Counted from the first letter of the stretch, positions 16,101-25,498 are shown. The stretch is DNA of 64,000 nt from Brevibacterium atlanticum (GCF_011617245.1 NZ_CP050152.1:2470503-2534502), one strand, 5' to 3'. Notes: generated by a model not told the origin, from the letters alone. Program-made: numbers and translations.

Positions 16101-19100
16101 TCAGACGCTGAGGCAGCGGGAGCCGAGCAGAGCCTTGAGGTCGCCGTAGAGGCTCGGGTTCGGGTCGACGCGAATCGACCGGTCGAGGCGCATCACGGTC
16201 TGTCTTCCCGGCTGGGCCAGGATGACGTGGACGTCGGTCTGTCCCTTGTTCGATTCGAGGATCTGCTTGAGCTTGTTCGCCATCTCCTCGGTCGCCTTCT
16301 CCATCGGCATGAGCAGATTGAGCGGGCGGTCGTTGGGGTCGGTGACGTCGGGGATCGTCATGGACATCGCCATCAGCGAGGTCGGACGGTCGTCCGAGGT
16401 GCGGATGCGCCCGGTCAGCGAGATCACGAGGTCGGTGGCGAGCAGACTGGCCACGGGCTCATACGTGTCGCCGAAGAACATCACTTCGATCTCGGCTTCG
16501 AGGTCCTCGAGGGTGACGATCGCATATGGACGCCCGGAGTTCTTCGACACTTTGCGCGTGACCTGGGTGATCATTCCGCAGACCTTGATCTGGGAACCGT
16601 CGTGGCGATGCGATTCGGGATCGACCACCTCGGCGATGGAGGCATCGGACTCCGCGGCCAGCACACCTTCGAGGCCGTTGAGCGGGTGGTCGGAGACGTA
16701 GAGGCCGATCATGTCGCGTTCGAACGCGAGCTTCTCCTTCTTCTCCCATTCCGGACGGTCCGGGATCGCCACAGAGAAGCTCGGGGCATCGTCGTCTCCG
16801 CCGCCGAGGCCGGCGAAGAGGTCGAACTGTCCGTTGGCCTCCTGGCGCTTGACGCCGATGACGGAGTCCACGGCTTCCTCGTGGATCTCGACGAGCGACC
16901 GGCGCGAATGGCCGAGGGAGTCGAAGCCGCCGGCCTTGATGAGGGATTCGATCGTGCGCTTGTTGCACACGTGGCTGGGCACCTTGTCGAGGAAGTCGGT
17001 GAACGAGGTGTAGGCGCCCTTCTCCCCGCGCGCCTCGACGATGCCTTCGACGACGTTGCCGCCGACGTTGCGCACCGCTCCCATGCCGAAGCGGATGTCC
17101 TCGCCGACAGGGGTGAAGTGGAGGGCCGAGTCGTTGACGTCGGGCGGCAGCACGGTGATGCCCAGACGGCGGCACTCGTTGAGGTAGATCGCGAGCTTGT
17201 CCTTGTTGTCACCGACCGAGGTCAGCAGCGCGGCCATGTATTCGGCCGTGTAGTGGGCCTTGAGGTAGGCGGTCCAGTAGGACACGACGCCATAGGCGGC
17301 CGAGTGGGCCTTGTTGAACGCGTAGTCGGAGAACGGCAGGAGGATGTCCCACAGTGCCTGCGCCGCGTCCTCGGAGTATCCGCGTTCCTTCATGCCGCCG
17401 AAGAAGCCGACCTGCTGCTTATCGAGCTCGGACTTCTTCTTCTTACCCATCGCACGGCGGAGGATGTCGGCCTGGCCGAGCGAGTAGCCGGCGACCTTCT
17501 GCGCGATCGCCATCACCTGCTCCTGGTAGATGATGAGGCCGTAGGTCGTGTCGAGGATGTCCTTGAGCGGCTCCTCGAGTTCGGGGTGGATCGGGGTGAC
17601 TTCCTGCAGGCCGTTCTTGCGCAGAGCGTAGTTCGTGTGCGAGTCCGCACCCATCGGGCCGGGGCGGTAGAGCGCCAGCGTCGCGGAGATGTCCTCGAAG
17701 TTGTCGGGCTTCATCATCCGCAGCAGGGCGCGCAGTCCGCCGCCGTCGAGCTGGAACACCCCGAGGGTGTCGCCGCGGGCCAGCAGCTCGTAGGCCGCAC
17801 GGTCATCGAGGGCGAGGTGTTCGAGATCGAGGTCGAAGTCCCGGTTGGCCTTGATGTTCTCGACCGCGTCGGAGACGATCGTGAGGTTGCGCAGTCCCAG
17901 GAAGTCCATCTTGATGAGCCCGAGGCCCTCGGACGTCGGATAGTCGAACTGGGTGATGACCTGGCCGTCCTGGAAGCGGCGCATGATCGGGATGACGTCG
18001 ATGATCGGGTCCGAGGACATGATGACGCCGGCGGCGTGCACGCCCCACTGGCGTTTCAGCCCTTCGAGGCCCTTGGCCGTTTCGAAGGTCTCACGGGCTT
18101 CCGGATTCGTGTCGACGAACTCGCGGAACTCTCCGGCTTCCTTGTAGCGCTTGGAGTCGGGGTCCTCGATGTCCTTGAGCGGAATGTCCTTGGCCATCTC
18201 GGCCGGGGGCAGCGCCTTCGTCAGCTGCTCGCCGAGGGAGAAGGGCTTGCCGAGCACGCGCGCGGAGTCCTTGAGGGCCTGTTTGGTCTTGATCGTGCCG
18301 TAGGTGACGATCATCGAGACGCGTTCGTCACCGTACTTCTCCGTCACATAGTCGATGACCTCGCCGCGGCGGCGATCATCGAAGTCGACGTCGAAGTCGG
18401 GCATGGACACTCGGTCCGGGTTGAGGAATCGCTCGAAGAAGAGCCCGTGCTGGAGCGGGTCGAGGTCGGTGATGCGCATCGCGTAGGCGACCATCGAGCC
18501 GGCGCCCGAACCGCGGCCGGGTCCGACGCGGATGCCGTGGTCCTTCGACCAGTTGATGAAGTCGGCGACGACGAGGAAGTAGCCGGGGAAGCCCATCGAG
18601 ATGATGATGTCGAGTTCGTAGTCAGCCTGCTTGCGCACATCGTCGGGCACGCCGTTCGGGTACCGGTAGTCCAGTCCCTTCGCGACCTCTTTGATCAGCC
18701 AGGAGGTCTCGTCCTCACCGGGCGGGCAGGGGAACTTCGGCATGTAGTTCGCCGAGGTGTCGAAGGAGACCTCGCACTTCTCGGCGATCTCGAGCGTGTT
18801 GTCGCACGCTTCGGGGAATTCCTTGAACAGGGCACGCATCTCGGCGGGCGTCTTGAGGTAATAGCCGGAGCCGGAGAACGCGAAGCGGGAACCGCCCTGG
18901 TCGTAGGTGGGTTCGATGAGCTTCGAGCCCGACTGGATCGCCAGCAGCGCCTCATGCGCCTTCGCATCGGATTCGTGGGTGTAGTGCAGGTCGTTCGTGG
19001 CGACCAGCGGAATGTCCATCTCCTTCGCCAGGCGCAGGAGGTCCTTCGTCACCCGCTTCTCGATGGACAGGCCGTGGTCCATGAGTTCGCAGTAGTAGTT

Positions 19101-19661
19101 CTCGGCCCCGAAGATCTCCCGGTACTTCCCTGCTGCCGCCTTCGCCTCTTCGTACTGGCCCAGGCGCAGGCGGGTCTGGATCTCTCCCGAGGGGCAGCCG
19201 GTGGTGGCGATGAGACCCTCGGAGTAGGTCTCGAGCAGCTCCTGGTCGAGCCTCGGCCACTTCGCCGTGACGGAGTCGAGAGAGGCATACGACGAGGCCT
19301 TGAAGAGGTTGCGCATGCCGGTGTTGTTCCGCGACAGCAGCGTCATGTGCGTGTAGAGGCCGCCGCCGGAGAGGTCGTCGCGCTTCTGTGACTCCTCGGT
19401 CCGCCACTTCACCCTGGTCTTGTCGCGGCGGTCGGTGCCCGGTGTCACATAGGCTTCGACGCCGATGATGGGTTTGATGTCCGCGGCGGTCGCCTGGGAC
19501 CAGAAGTCGAAGGCGCCGAAGAGGTAGCCGTGGTCGGTCGTGGCGATCGCCGACATGCCCGAGGCCTTCGTCGCGGCCATGAGGTCGCCCAGCCGGGCCG
19601 CACCGTCGAGCATGGAGTATTCGGTGTGGACGTGGAGGTGGACGAAGTCCTCATTCGGCAC
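16101..19661 (-). CDS. dnaE: DNA polymerase III subunit alpha
   Basis: The replicative polymerase catalytic subunit, 1186 residues (normal for actinobacterial DnaE1). The N-terminal PHP domain starts at once (FVHLHVHTEYSMLDGAARLG) with its metal-binding histidines. The polymerase palm contains GPGRGSGAGSMVAYAM and SMPDFDVDFDDRR, with catalytic Asp424 and Asp426. Then come FGFQ-like finger and helix-hairpin-helix parts (VCNKRTIESLIKAGGFDSLG) and the C-terminal OB fold (KVCGMITQVTRKVSKNSGRP). GTG start with AGGAAGG about ten bases upstream. The PHP histidines and acids appear intact, consistent with DnaE1 having its own PHP exonuclease as in mycobacteria. Downstream of rluD on the same strand with 86 bp between. 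Confidence 0.97.
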   Translation of the reverse strand: MPNEDFVHLHVHTEYSMLDGAARLGDLMAATKASGMSAIATTDHGYLFGAFDFWSQATAADIKPIIGVEAYVTPGTDRRDKTRVKWRTEESQKRDDLSGGGLYTHMTLLSRNNTGMRNLFKASSYASLDSVTAKWPRLDQELLETYSEGLIATTGCPSGEIQTRLRLGQYEEAKAAAGKYREIFGAENYYCELMDHGLSIEKRVTKDLLRLAKEMDIPLVATNDLHYTHESDAKAHEALLAIQSGSKLIEPTYDQGGSRFAFSGSGYYLKTPAEMRALFKEFPEACDNTLEIAEKCEVSFDTSANYMPKFPCPPGEDETSWLIKEVAKGLDYRYPNGVPDDVRKQADYELDIIISMGFPGYFLVVADFINWSKDHGIRVGPGRGSGAGSMVAYAMRITDLDPLQHGLFFERFLNPDRVSMPDFDVDFDDRRRGEVIDYVTEKYGDERVSMIVTYGTIKTKQALKDSARVLGKPFSLGEQLTKALPPAEMAKDIPLKDIEDPDSKRYKEAGEFREFVDTNPEARETFETAKGLEGLKRQWGVHAAGVIMSSDPIIDVIPIMRRFQDGQVITQFDYPTSEGLGLIKMDFLGLRNLTIVSDAVENIKANRDFDLDLEHLALDDRAAYELLARGDTLGVFQLDGGGLRALLRMMKPDNFEDISATLALYRPGPMGADSHTNYALRKNGLQEVTPIHPELEEPLKDILDTTYGLIIYQEQVMAIAQKVAGYSLGQADILRRAMGKKKKSELDKQQVGFFGGMKERGYSEDAAQALWDILLPFSDYAFNKAHSAAYGVVSYWTAYLKAHYTAEYMAALLTSVGDNKDKLAIYLNECRRLGITVLPPDVNDSALHFTPVGEDIRFGMGAVRNVGGNVVEGIVEARGEKGAYTSFTDFLDKVPSHVCNKRTIESLIKAGGFDSLGHSRRSLVEIHEEAVDSVIGVKRQEANGQFDLFAGLGGGDDDAPSFSVAIPDRPEWEKKEKLAFERDMIGLYVSDHPLNGLEGVLAAESDASIAEVVDPESHRHDGSQIKVCGMITQVTRKVSKNSGRPYAIVTLEDLEAEIEVMFFGDTYEPVASLLATDLVISLTGRIRTSDDRPTSLMAMSMTIPDVTDPNDRPLNLLMPMEKATEEMANKLKQILESNKGQTDVHVILAQPGRQTVMRLDRSIRVDPNPSLYGDLKALLGSRCLSV

Positions 19662-19747
19662 GGGCAGCCGCCTTCCTGATGTGGCCTGTGTTGCCCACCC
19701 AGCTTAGTCCATCACGACGGGAGCGAAGGGATCCGGTGACTGGTTCC

Positions 19748-20671
19748 TCAGTGTGGCCGGATGAGGTCGATCGCGGTCTGCAGATCCTCGGGGTAGCCGC
19801 TTTCGAATTCGACCCACTTCTGCGTGTCGGGATGGTGGAAGCCCAGCTTCACCGCGTGCAGCCACTGCCTCTCCAACCCCAGTTCCTTCGCGAGTACCGG
19901 ATCGGCACCGTAGGGCAGGTCACCGACACACGGATGCTTCGTCGCGGAGAAGTGGACGCGGATCTGGTGCGTCCGTCCGGTCTCGAGGTGGACCTCGACG
20001 AGCGCGGCCCGGCGATGGGCCTCGAGCACTTCGTAGTGGGTGATCGCGTTCTTCCCGCCGGTGCGTACGGCATAGAGCCCGTCGTGCTTGGGGTGGCGGG
20101 CGATCGGGGCGTCGATCGTGCCGAGCACGGGGTCGGGCAGACCCTGGACCACCGCGTGATAGGTCTTCTCGACGGTGCGTTCCTTGAACGCGCGCTTGAG
20201 AACGCTGTAGGCGTATTCGCTCTTCGCGATCACCATCAGGCCGGATGTGCCCACGTCGAGGCGCTGGACGATGCCCTGTCTCTCAGGGGCACCGGAGGTC
20301 GCGATCCGGAAGCCGGCGGCCGCGAGTCCGCCGACGACGGTCGGCCCCGTCCAGCCGAGCGCCGGATGAGCGGCGACCCCGACGGGCTTGTCGACGACGA
20401 CGAACGCATCCTCGTCGTGGACGATGCGCATTCCCGGCACGGGATCGGCCACGACCTCGAGGGGACGCCTGGGTTCGGGCATCATGATGTCGAGGCGCTC
20501 TCCGGCGATGACGCGATCGGATTTGATCACCGGTCGCCCGGACATCTGCACTCCCCCGTCGGCGCAGATGTCGGCGGCGGCGGTGCGCGAGAGTCCCAGC
20601 AGCTTCGACATCGCAGCGTCGACGCGCTGCCCTTCGAGGCCCTCGGGGACGAGGATGGAGCGTTCAGTCAT
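19748..20671 (-). CDS. rluD: Ribosomal large subunit pseudouridine synthase, RluD type
   Basis: Isomerises uridines of 23S rRNA to pseudouridine. 307 residues: an S4 RNA-binding domain (QRVDAAMSKLLGLSRTAAAD, about 15-75), then the catalytic domain with VVVDKPVGVAAHP and the active-site motif ERQGIVQRLDVGTSGLMV, whose Asp is the catalytic residue, and TGRTHQIRVHF near the C-terminus. The ATG overlaps the end of lspA by eight bases, so the two are coupled, an arrangement (lspA-rluD) common in Gram-positive bacteria. The exact target uridines cannot be read from sequence. Confidence 0.95.
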   Translation of the reverse strand: MTERSILVPEGLEGQRVDAAMSKLLGLSRTAAADICADGGVQMSGRPVIKSDRVIAGERLDIMMPEPRRPLEVVADPVPGMRIVHDEDAFVVVDKPVGVAAHPALGWTGPTVVGGLAAAGFRIATSGAPERQGIVQRLDVGTSGLMVIAKSEYAYSVLKRAFKERTVEKTYHAVVQGLPDPVLGTIDAPIARHPKHDGLYAVRTGGKNAITHYEVLEAHRRAALVEVHLETGRTHQIRVHFSATKHPCVGDLPYGADPVLAKELGLERQWLHAVKLGFHHPDTQKWVEFESGYPEDLQTAIDLIRPH

Positions 20672-21200
20672 GGGAGTCCTCTTTTGCGCGGGTGGAGTCT
20701 GAGCCGTCGATCTCGACGCCCTTGAGGCTGGCCACGACGAGGGTGACGGCTGCGACTGAGATCGCGATGTCAGCGACGTTGCAGATGAACAGGGAGAGAT
20801 CGATGAAGTCGACGACGGCCCCGTGCAGGAACGACGGCTCCCGGAACAGTCGGTCGACGAGGTTGCCGAAGAGTCCGCCGAGCAGCAGGCCCAGACCGAT
20901 CGCCCAGGTGCGCGAACCGAGTTTCCGCGAGAGCACGAGGATCGCGACGAAGACGCCGATGGCGATGAGCGGGAACACCCACGTCACACCTGCGCCGAGT
21001 CCGAGAGCGGCTCCCGGGTTGCGGTAGAAGGTGAATCCGGCCAGCGATCCGATGACGGGGACGGGCTGCTGCCCTTCGAGGAAGCTGACGGCGAGGAACT
21101 TCGTGAACTGGTCGATGACCAAGACGATGGCTGCTATCGAGAACAGCAGCGCCAACATGAGAGCACGCGATCTCTTCGCCCGTGGGGCAGGGTCGTTCAT
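20664..21200 (-). CDS. lspA: Lipoprotein signal peptidase (signal peptidase II)
   Basis: Membrane aspartyl protease that removes signal peptides from prolipoproteins, such as the amidase and the small lipoprotein encoded in this window. 178 residues from ATG 21200, with four hydrophobic segments. Conserved motifs: VIDQFTKFLAV, FYRNPGAALGLG, GGLFGNLVDRLFR and VVDFIDLSLFICNVADIAI; the catalytic aspartates are those in NLVDR and NVADI. The N-terminus before the first helix is short and basic (MNDPAPRAKRSRA). A TAGAAT hexamer ends seven bases before this ATG; the ATG nine bases upstream overlaps it, so 21200 is preferred and the mRNA is probably leaderless. Confidence 0.95.
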   Translation of the reverse strand: MNDPAPRAKRSRALMLALLFSIAAIVLVIDQFTKFLAVSFLEGQQPVPVIGSLAGFTFYRNPGAALGLGAGVTWVFPLIAIGVFVAILVLSRKLGSRTWAIGLGLLLGGLFGNLVDRLFREPSFLHGAVVDFIDLSLFICNVADIAISVAAVTLVVASLKGVEIDGSDSTRAKEDSHD

Positions 21201-21207
21201 TCGGTTC

Positions 21208-21213
21208 ATTCTA
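21208..21213 (-). promoter_or_regulatory. TAGAAT -10 element of lspA
   Basis: The hexamer on the minus strand is followed by seven bases and then ATG 21200, the same geometry as at hisD. No convincing -35. Confidence 0.45.
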
Positions 21214-21247
21214 GTCCACCGCCTCCGGGCCTGCGCACACACGACCA

Positions 21248-21279
21248 AGGTCCGGGAACTCCTGGGAGTTCCCGGACCT
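21248..21279. terminator. Strong terminator hairpin after divIVA
   Basis: AGGTCCGGGAACTCC (21248-21262) pairs perfectly with 21265-21279 around a two-base loop. It lies 20 bp after the divIVA stop (minus strand) and just upstream of lspA. Confidence 0.75.
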
Positions 21280-21299
21280 CGATCTCAGCGTGACGCGGA

Positions 21300-22127
21300 T
21301 CAGAGCTTGTGGTTCGAGGAACCACCCAGCGGGCCGTTACCGTCGAGGGTCTCCGGAGCCAGGCTCGTGGAGTTCTCGAGGTCGCGCAGCTGGTCGTTGA
21401 GGTAGCTCTTGAGACGCGTGCGGTACTGGCGCTCGAAGTTCGAGAGCTGATCGATCGACCGCTCGAGCGTCGACTTCTGCGACTCGAGGGTCGACAGCGT
21501 CTCATCGCGCTTGGTCTCGGCCTTGCCGACGATGTCGGCGGCTTCCTTCTCGGCGCCCTTGATGAGTTCGTCGCGCTTGCGCTCACCTTCGGCAACGTGC
21601 TCATCGTGAACGCGCTGGGCCAGTGCGATGAGACCGTGTGCGTCTCCGTCGCCACCTGCCACGGCTGCACCGAGTCCGGCGCCTGCTGCACCACCGGCGA
21701 CGCCGGCGCCCACAGCGGGAGCGGCGGACGAGGCGGTGTTGGCGGAGTTGTCCTGCGGAGCCGGGGCGGCTTCCTTGACGACAGGCGCGGAGGCCTGGGT
21801 GTCTTCGACCGGAGCCGGAGCAGCGGGTGCTTCCTTCGCCTCGGGTGCCTCGGACTTCTCCTGCGGAGCGGGGACAGCGGCAGGCATGGCCTGCGTAGCG
21901 TCGATGTCCTGAGCCGGAGCGGCAGAGGCGCCGCCTGCCTCGAGTTCCTTCACGCGCTGTTCAGCGGTGGAGAGCTTCTGACGCAGCTCGTCGTTCTCCT
22001 GGTAGAGCCGGCGGATCTCAACAACGACCTCGTCGAGGAAATCGTCGACTTCGTCCTGGTCGTACCCGTCGCGGAACTTCACATGCTGGAACCGCTTGTT
22101 TACTACGTCTTCAGGCGTGAGCGCCAT
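21300..22127 (-). CDS. divIVA: DivIVA/Wag31 polar growth and division protein
   Basis: Coiled-coil scaffold that marks negatively curved membranes at poles and septa and organises polar wall growth in actinobacteria. 275 residues. The N-terminal lipid-binding domain is canonical (LTPEDVVNKRFQHVKFRDGY, then DEVDDFLDEVVVEIRRLYQE) and runs into a first coiled coil to about residue 65. An Ala/Pro/Glu-rich linker of about 95 residues follows (about 70-165), then the long C-terminal coiled coil (HDEHVAEGERKRDELIKGAE and onward). ATG with GAAGGTGA four bases upstream. It is the last gene of the division cluster but is separated from yggT by a 434-bp gap with its own signals, so it is probably transcribed on its own. 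Confidence 0.95.
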   Translation of the reverse strand: MALTPEDVVNKRFQHVKFRDGYDQDEVDDFLDEVVVEIRRLYQENDELRQKLSTAEQRVKELEAGGASAAPAQDIDATQAMPAAVPAPQEKSEAPEAKEAPAAPAPVEDTQASAPVVKEAAPAPQDNSANTASSAAPAVGAGVAGGAAGAGLGAAVAGGDGDAHGLIALAQRVHDEHVAEGERKRDELIKGAEKEAADIVGKAETKRDETLSTLESQKSTLERSIDQLSNFERQYRTRLKSYLNDQLRDLENSTSLAPETLDGNGPLGGSSNHKL

Positions 22128-22501
22128 GAGGTCACCTTCGGTCGATCTACAATCATTACGCTGCCGCCCCGAAGGACGGCTTCAACGTCACATTAGCGTA
22201 ACACCTGCAGATTTGTCCTGCAGTAGTGGCGTGTCACGTATTTGATGACGACTATTTCCACCTTGAGACTAACAACCCGAAAGCACCGGCGGCCAATTCT
22301 CGTGATCATATTCACGACTTACTGACCATATTCACTACTGACGAGGAATTCGTCCAAACAATAGACCGAAATCATTCGCGAGCGTTCCTGGGCGGATCCC
22401 GCGGGGGATTGCATCACCATCACCGAGGCGGCCCCGCCGATCCGTGCACACCCACCGGGACCGCCCGAGCGAAGGCGACGGGCCATCCGAATCTCTCGCG
22501 C
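22128..22501. other. Long A/T-richer intergenic stretch upstream of divIVA
   Basis: No convincing gene. The stretch 22190-22380 is clearly less GC-rich than its surroundings. It holds the divIVA ribosome site, a pair of CTGCAG sites eight bases apart (22206-22225 region) and a tandem 20-bp repeat (22307-22346). Most likely this is the divIVA promoter and regulatory region; a specific -35/-10 pair cannot be named with confidence. Confidence 0.5.
22307..22346. repeat. Two tandem 20-bp repeats CATATTCACNACT
   Basis: CATATTCACGACT (22307-22319) and CATATTCACTACT (22327-22339) lie exactly 20 bp apart and agree over most of the unit. The first copy is also part of a CGTGA-N6-TCACG dyad (22301-22316). 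About 180-220 bp upstream of divIVA; possible regulator sites spaced by about two helical turns. Confidence 0.5.
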
Positions 22502-22557
22502 CGCGCCGATCACAACCGATCGGGGGCCAGTCCGGGCCGCCTCGGGTGATCGGCGCG
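22502..22557. terminator. Terminator hairpin at the end of the sepF-yggT operon
   Basis: CGCGCCGATCAC (22502-22513) pairs perfectly with GTGATCGGCGCG (22546-22557); the 32-base loop is itself GC-rich. It starts four bases after the yggT stop on the minus strand. Confidence 0.65.
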
Positions 22558-22561
22558 TGAC

Positions 22562-22861
22562 TCACATCGTCGTACGGGAGAGGTTGAAGAACACGGAGGC
22601 GATGATCTGGATGCCGATGAGCAGGACGATGAAGCCGAGGTCGAGGGAGACCTGTCCCAGGCGCAGCGGAGGGATCACCTTGCGCAGCAACTTCAGCGGT
22701 GGATCGGTGAGTGTGTAGACGATCTCGGCAAGGACGAGAAGGAACCCGCTCGGCTTCCACTCACGTGAGAAGACCTGGACGAGGTCGAGGACGACGCGTG
22801 CCAGGAGAACGTAGACATAGAGGCTGAGTGCCGTGCCGAGGATATAGAAGATGATGGCCAC
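22562..22861 (-). CDS. YggT family membrane protein
   Basis: A 99-residue membrane protein with two hydrophobic segments (IIFYILGTALSLYVYVLLAR at the N-terminus and LGFIVLLIGIQIIASVFFNL at the C-terminus) and between them the family signature YTLTDPPLKLLRKVIPPLRL. YggT proteins sit next to sepF in most Gram-positive division clusters and are thought to help shape or compact division or osmotic responses, but their activity is not established. GTG start with GTGAGGGA six bases upstream. It follows sepF by 94 bp and precedes the operon terminator. Confidence 0.9.
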   Translation of the reverse strand: MAIIFYILGTALSLYVYVLLARVVLDLVQVFSREWKPSGFLLVLAEIVYTLTDPPLKLLRKVIPPLRLGQVSLDLGFIVLLIGIQIIASVFFNLSRTTM

Positions 22862-22955
22862 GTGGGTCCCTCACGCCTTCCTTGCTGCTTGAGTGTCGGA
22901 GCCCCAGCCTATCGGCCCGAGCTGAAGAGGAGTTGAGAGTGGTTCCCCTGCCCGT

Positions 22956-23474
22956 TCAGCTCTGGTTGAAGAAGCTCGCCTGCGAATCCGAGTCCGTCTC
23001 GGTCTCGCCGGCGACCTCGATGTTCTCCGGCGTGAGCAGGAAGACCTTGTTCGTCACGCGTTCGATGGATCCATGGAGACCGAAGATGAGCCCGGCGGAG
23101 AAGTCCACGAGGCGCTTCGAGTTGTTCTCGTCCATCTCCGAGAGGTTCATGATCACCGGGGTGCCATCGCGGAAGGCCGAACCGATGACCATGGCATCGT
23201 TGTAGCTGCGGGGGTGGATGGTCCTGATGCGATTCATTGAGGTTCCTGGAGCCGGGGTGTCTACGGGACGGATCGGCGACGGGTGGATCGGCGTCACCGG
23301 AGCCGGCGCGCGGTCGCCTGCCGACTCGGGTTCGTCGTGCTCGTCGACCTCGTCGTAGGCCTCGACGACTTCGCGGTCACGATAGGCGGGTTCGCGACGA
23401 TCGGTACGATCGACCGTCTCGTCCTCTTCTTCGACGAAACCCAGGTATTCCAGCGTCTTCTTGATTGCTGACAT
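22956..23474 (-). CDS. sepF: Cell division protein SepF
   Basis: Membrane-binding FtsZ partner that anchors and bundles FtsZ filaments; in actinobacteria, which lack FtsA, it is the main FtsZ tether. 172 residues: an N-terminal amphipathic membrane-targeting segment ([17 protein letters not shown]), an acidic, variable linker (about 18-80), and the SepF dimer domain ([20 protein letters not shown] and [20 protein letters not shown], about 82-155). ATG preceded by GAGGAG. It lies downstream of pgeF in the ftsZ operon, the usual order. Confidence 0.95.
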   Translation of the reverse strand: MSAIKKTLEYLGFVEEEDETVDRTDRREPAYRDREVVEAYDEVDEHDEPESAGDRAPAPVTPIHPSPIRPVDTPAPGTSMNRIRTIHPRSYNDAMVIGSAFRDGTPVIMNLSEMDENNSKRLVDFSAGLIFGLHGSIERVTNKVFLLTPENIEVAGETETDSDSQASFFNQS

Positions 23475-23550
23475 GTCTTAGCTCCTCGGCCTTCGGCACT
23501 TGCTCACCTGTCGCCAAACTATCGCACGTGGGCGGATGCGCGGGTGCGTC

Positions 23551-24309
23551 CTAAGGGTGTGTCGTGGTGTTTTCTTCCTGCAGCCAGATGATTCCGGCGA
23601 ACCGACCTGTCCGCTGCGCTCCGCGGTAGGAGAACAGATCCTCGGATTCCTTCGTGCAGGTCCGTGAGAAATGGTCGATGGTCACGTCGCCGCGTCGCAG
23701 CTGTTCGGCGACCGCTCCGGCGACGTCGAGGGCGGGGGTTCCCGTCACCGACACCGAGGCGGCCACAGGTTCGACCGCGGCGACCTCCTCGCGCAGTCCG
23801 GCGGGCACCTCGTAGCAGCGGGGGCACACCGAGGGACCGATGACCGCGTGGATGTCGGTCGCGCCGAGGCTGCGCATCCGATCGAGTGTGGCCGGCACGA
23901 TGCCGGCGGCCATTCCGGGACGGCCTGCGTGGACGGCGGCGATGATGCCGGCCTCGACGTCGGCGAGCATGACCGGGGTGCAGTCGGCGACCATGATCGC
24001 CAACCCGATCCCGGGAAGCGTCGTCAGTTGGGCGTCGGCTTCGACGGGTTCTCCACGCAGCTCGCGCTCGTCGCTGATCATGCGCACCCGTGTCCCGTGG
24101 ACCTGGGAGACGAACGACAGCCGCTCACCGCTCAGGCCGAGGACCTGAGCGAGAGCCGCGCGGTTGGCCGCGACGAGTTCGTCATCGTCGCCGACGTGGC
24201 GAGCGAGGTTGAACGAGGAGAAGTCCCCCGTCGAGTACCCGCCGTGCCTGTCGGTGAAGGCGACGTGGGCAGTCCGTCTGCCCGGGATGACGAACCTCGA
24301 GCGCAGCAT
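23551..24309 (-). CDS. pgeF: Peptidoglycan editing factor PgeF (laccase-domain, YfiH type)
   Basis: A 252-residue protein of the DUF152/YfiH family, now known as PgeF or a multi-substrate purine nucleoside phosphorylase; in E. coli it prevents misincorporation of amino acids into the peptidoglycan stem. Recognisable parts: DRHGGYSTGDFSSFNLARHV, FVSQVHGTRV, MVADCTPVMLADV with the conserved Cys, AAVHAGRPGMAAGIV with the conserved His, and GPSVCPRCYEV. Together these form the family metal site. ATG one base after the ftsZ stop (TAGCATG), so coupled to ftsZ; position between ftsZ and sepF is the standard one in actinobacteria. Confidence 0.9.
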   Translation of the reverse strand: MLRSRFVIPGRRTAHVAFTDRHGGYSTGDFSSFNLARHVGDDDELVAANRAALAQVLGLSGERLSFVSQVHGTRVRMISDERELRGEPVEADAQLTTLPGIGLAIMVADCTPVMLADVEAGIIAAVHAGRPGMAAGIVPATLDRMRSLGATDIHAVIGPSVCPRCYEVPAGLREEVAAVEPVAASVSVTGTPALDVAGAVAEQLRRGDVTIDHFSRTCTKESEDLFSYRGAQRTGRFAGIIWLQEENTTTHP

Positions 24310-24310
24310 G

Positions 24311-25498
24311 CTACTTGAGGAAGTCCGGGATATCGAGATCCGAGTCGAAGTTCGAGCTGCTGCGTTCGTTCGGCAGCGTGGCAGGGATCTGGTGCTCCTC
24401 GCTGCGGCGCGGTGCTGCCGCCGGCTCGGACTCCTCGGCCTCGTCGGACTCGGGTTCGGAGATCACTGCGGACTCGGTGTCGGTCTCGGCTGCTGCGGCC
24501 GGCACGGCGGCCGGGATCGCCTCGACGCCGCCGGCGATGTCGGCGTTCGGCGAGGTGTTGTCGAAGCCCGCGGCGATGACGGTCACCCGGCACTCGTCGC
24601 CGATGTTGTCGTCGATCACGGCACCGAAGATGATGTTCGCCTCGGGGTGTGCGGCTTCCTGGACCAGACGGGCGGCCTCGTTGACCTCGAACAGGCCGAG
24701 GTCGCCGCCGCCGGTGATGCAGAAGAGCACTCCGTGCGCGCCGTCGATGCTGGCTTCCAGCAGCGGGGAGGCGATCGCGGATTCGGCGGCCTGGACGGCA
24801 CGGTCGTCGCCGGTGGCGGCGCCGATGCCCATGAGCGCTGTGCCCGCGTCCTGCATGACCGACTTGACGTCGGCGAAGTCGAGGTTGATCAGGCCCGGCA
24901 CCGAGATGAGGTCGGTGATGCCCTGGACACCGGAGCGCAGGACCTCATCGGCCGAGCGGAAGGCCTCGACGACGGAGACGGACCGGTCGGAGATCGAGAG
25001 CAGTCGGTCGTTGGGGATGACGATGAGGGTGTCGACCTCTTCGCGCAGAGCGGCGATGCCGGCTTCGGCCTGCGCGGAACGACGCCGTCCCTCGAAGGTG
25101 AACGGACGGGTGACGACACCGATGGTCAGGGCGCCGAGCGAGCGCGCGACGCGTGCCACGACGGGAGCCGCACCGGTGCCGGTCCCTCCGCCTTCACCGG
25201 CGGTGACGAAGACCATGTCGGCGCCTTCGAGGGCGTCGCGGATGGCGTCTTCGGAGGATTCGGCGGCTTTCTTGCCGATCTCGGGATCGGCTCCGGCGCC
25301 GAGACCGCGGGTCTGGTCACGGCCGATCTCGAGCTTCACGTCGGCATCGGAGAGGACGAGAGCCTGAGCGTCGGTGTTGATTGCGATGAACTCCACGCCG
25401 CGCAGGCCGACGTCGATCATCCTCTGAACAGCGTTGACACCGCCGCCGCCGGTACCGGCAACTTTGATGTCCGCTCCGGATTGTGGGAATTCAGCCAA
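24311..25498 (-). CDS. ftsZ: Cell division protein FtsZ
   Basis: Tubulin-like GTPase that forms the Z-ring. The start is TTG 25498, since GAGGA lies six bases upstream; a further TTG 18 bases upstream has no such site. 395 residues. Features: [18 protein letters not shown] (nucleotide-binding loop), [11 protein letters not shown], the tubulin signature [15 protein letters not shown], the T7 region [13 protein letters not shown] with catalytic aspartate, an acidic Ala/Glu-rich linker (about 315-370) and the conserved C-terminal tail [10 protein letters not shown] that binds SepF and FtsW. The rare TTG start may lower its yield relative to the upstream genes. The 192-bp gap after ftsQ suggests its own promoter, with a dyad at 25527-25543. 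Confidence 0.97.
   Translation of the reverse strand: MAEFPQSGADIKVAGTGGGGVNAVQRMIDVGLRGVEFIAINTDAQALVLSDADVKLEIGRDQTRGLGAGADPEIGKKAAESSEDAIRDALEGADMVFVTAGEGGGTGTGAAPVVARVARSLGALTIGVVTRPFTFEGRRRSAQAEAGIAALREEVDTLIVIPNDRLLSISDRSVSVVEAFRSADEVLRSGVQGITDLISVPGLINLDFADVKSVMQDAGTALMGIGAATGDDRAVQAAESAIASPLLEASIDGAHGVLFCITGGGDLGLFEVNEAARLVQEAAHPEANIIFGAVIDDNIGDECRVTVIAAGFDNTSPNADIAGGVEAIPAAVPAAAAETDTESAVISEPESDEAEESEPAAAPRRSEEHQIPATLPNERSSSNFDSDLDIPDFLK

Noticed and set aside
14871..19391. A very long plus-strand open frame (over 1500 codons) opposite hisD and dnaE
   Set aside because: It runs antisense to two clearly conserved genes and crosses their intergenic gap, its translation is Arg/Gly/Val/Asp-rich without domain features, and long antisense frames are expected at this GC content.
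22226..22549. Small open frame upstream of divIVA on the plus strand
   Set aside because: No ribosome site, His/Gly/Arg-rich end, and it runs into the yggT terminator; composition is not coding-like.
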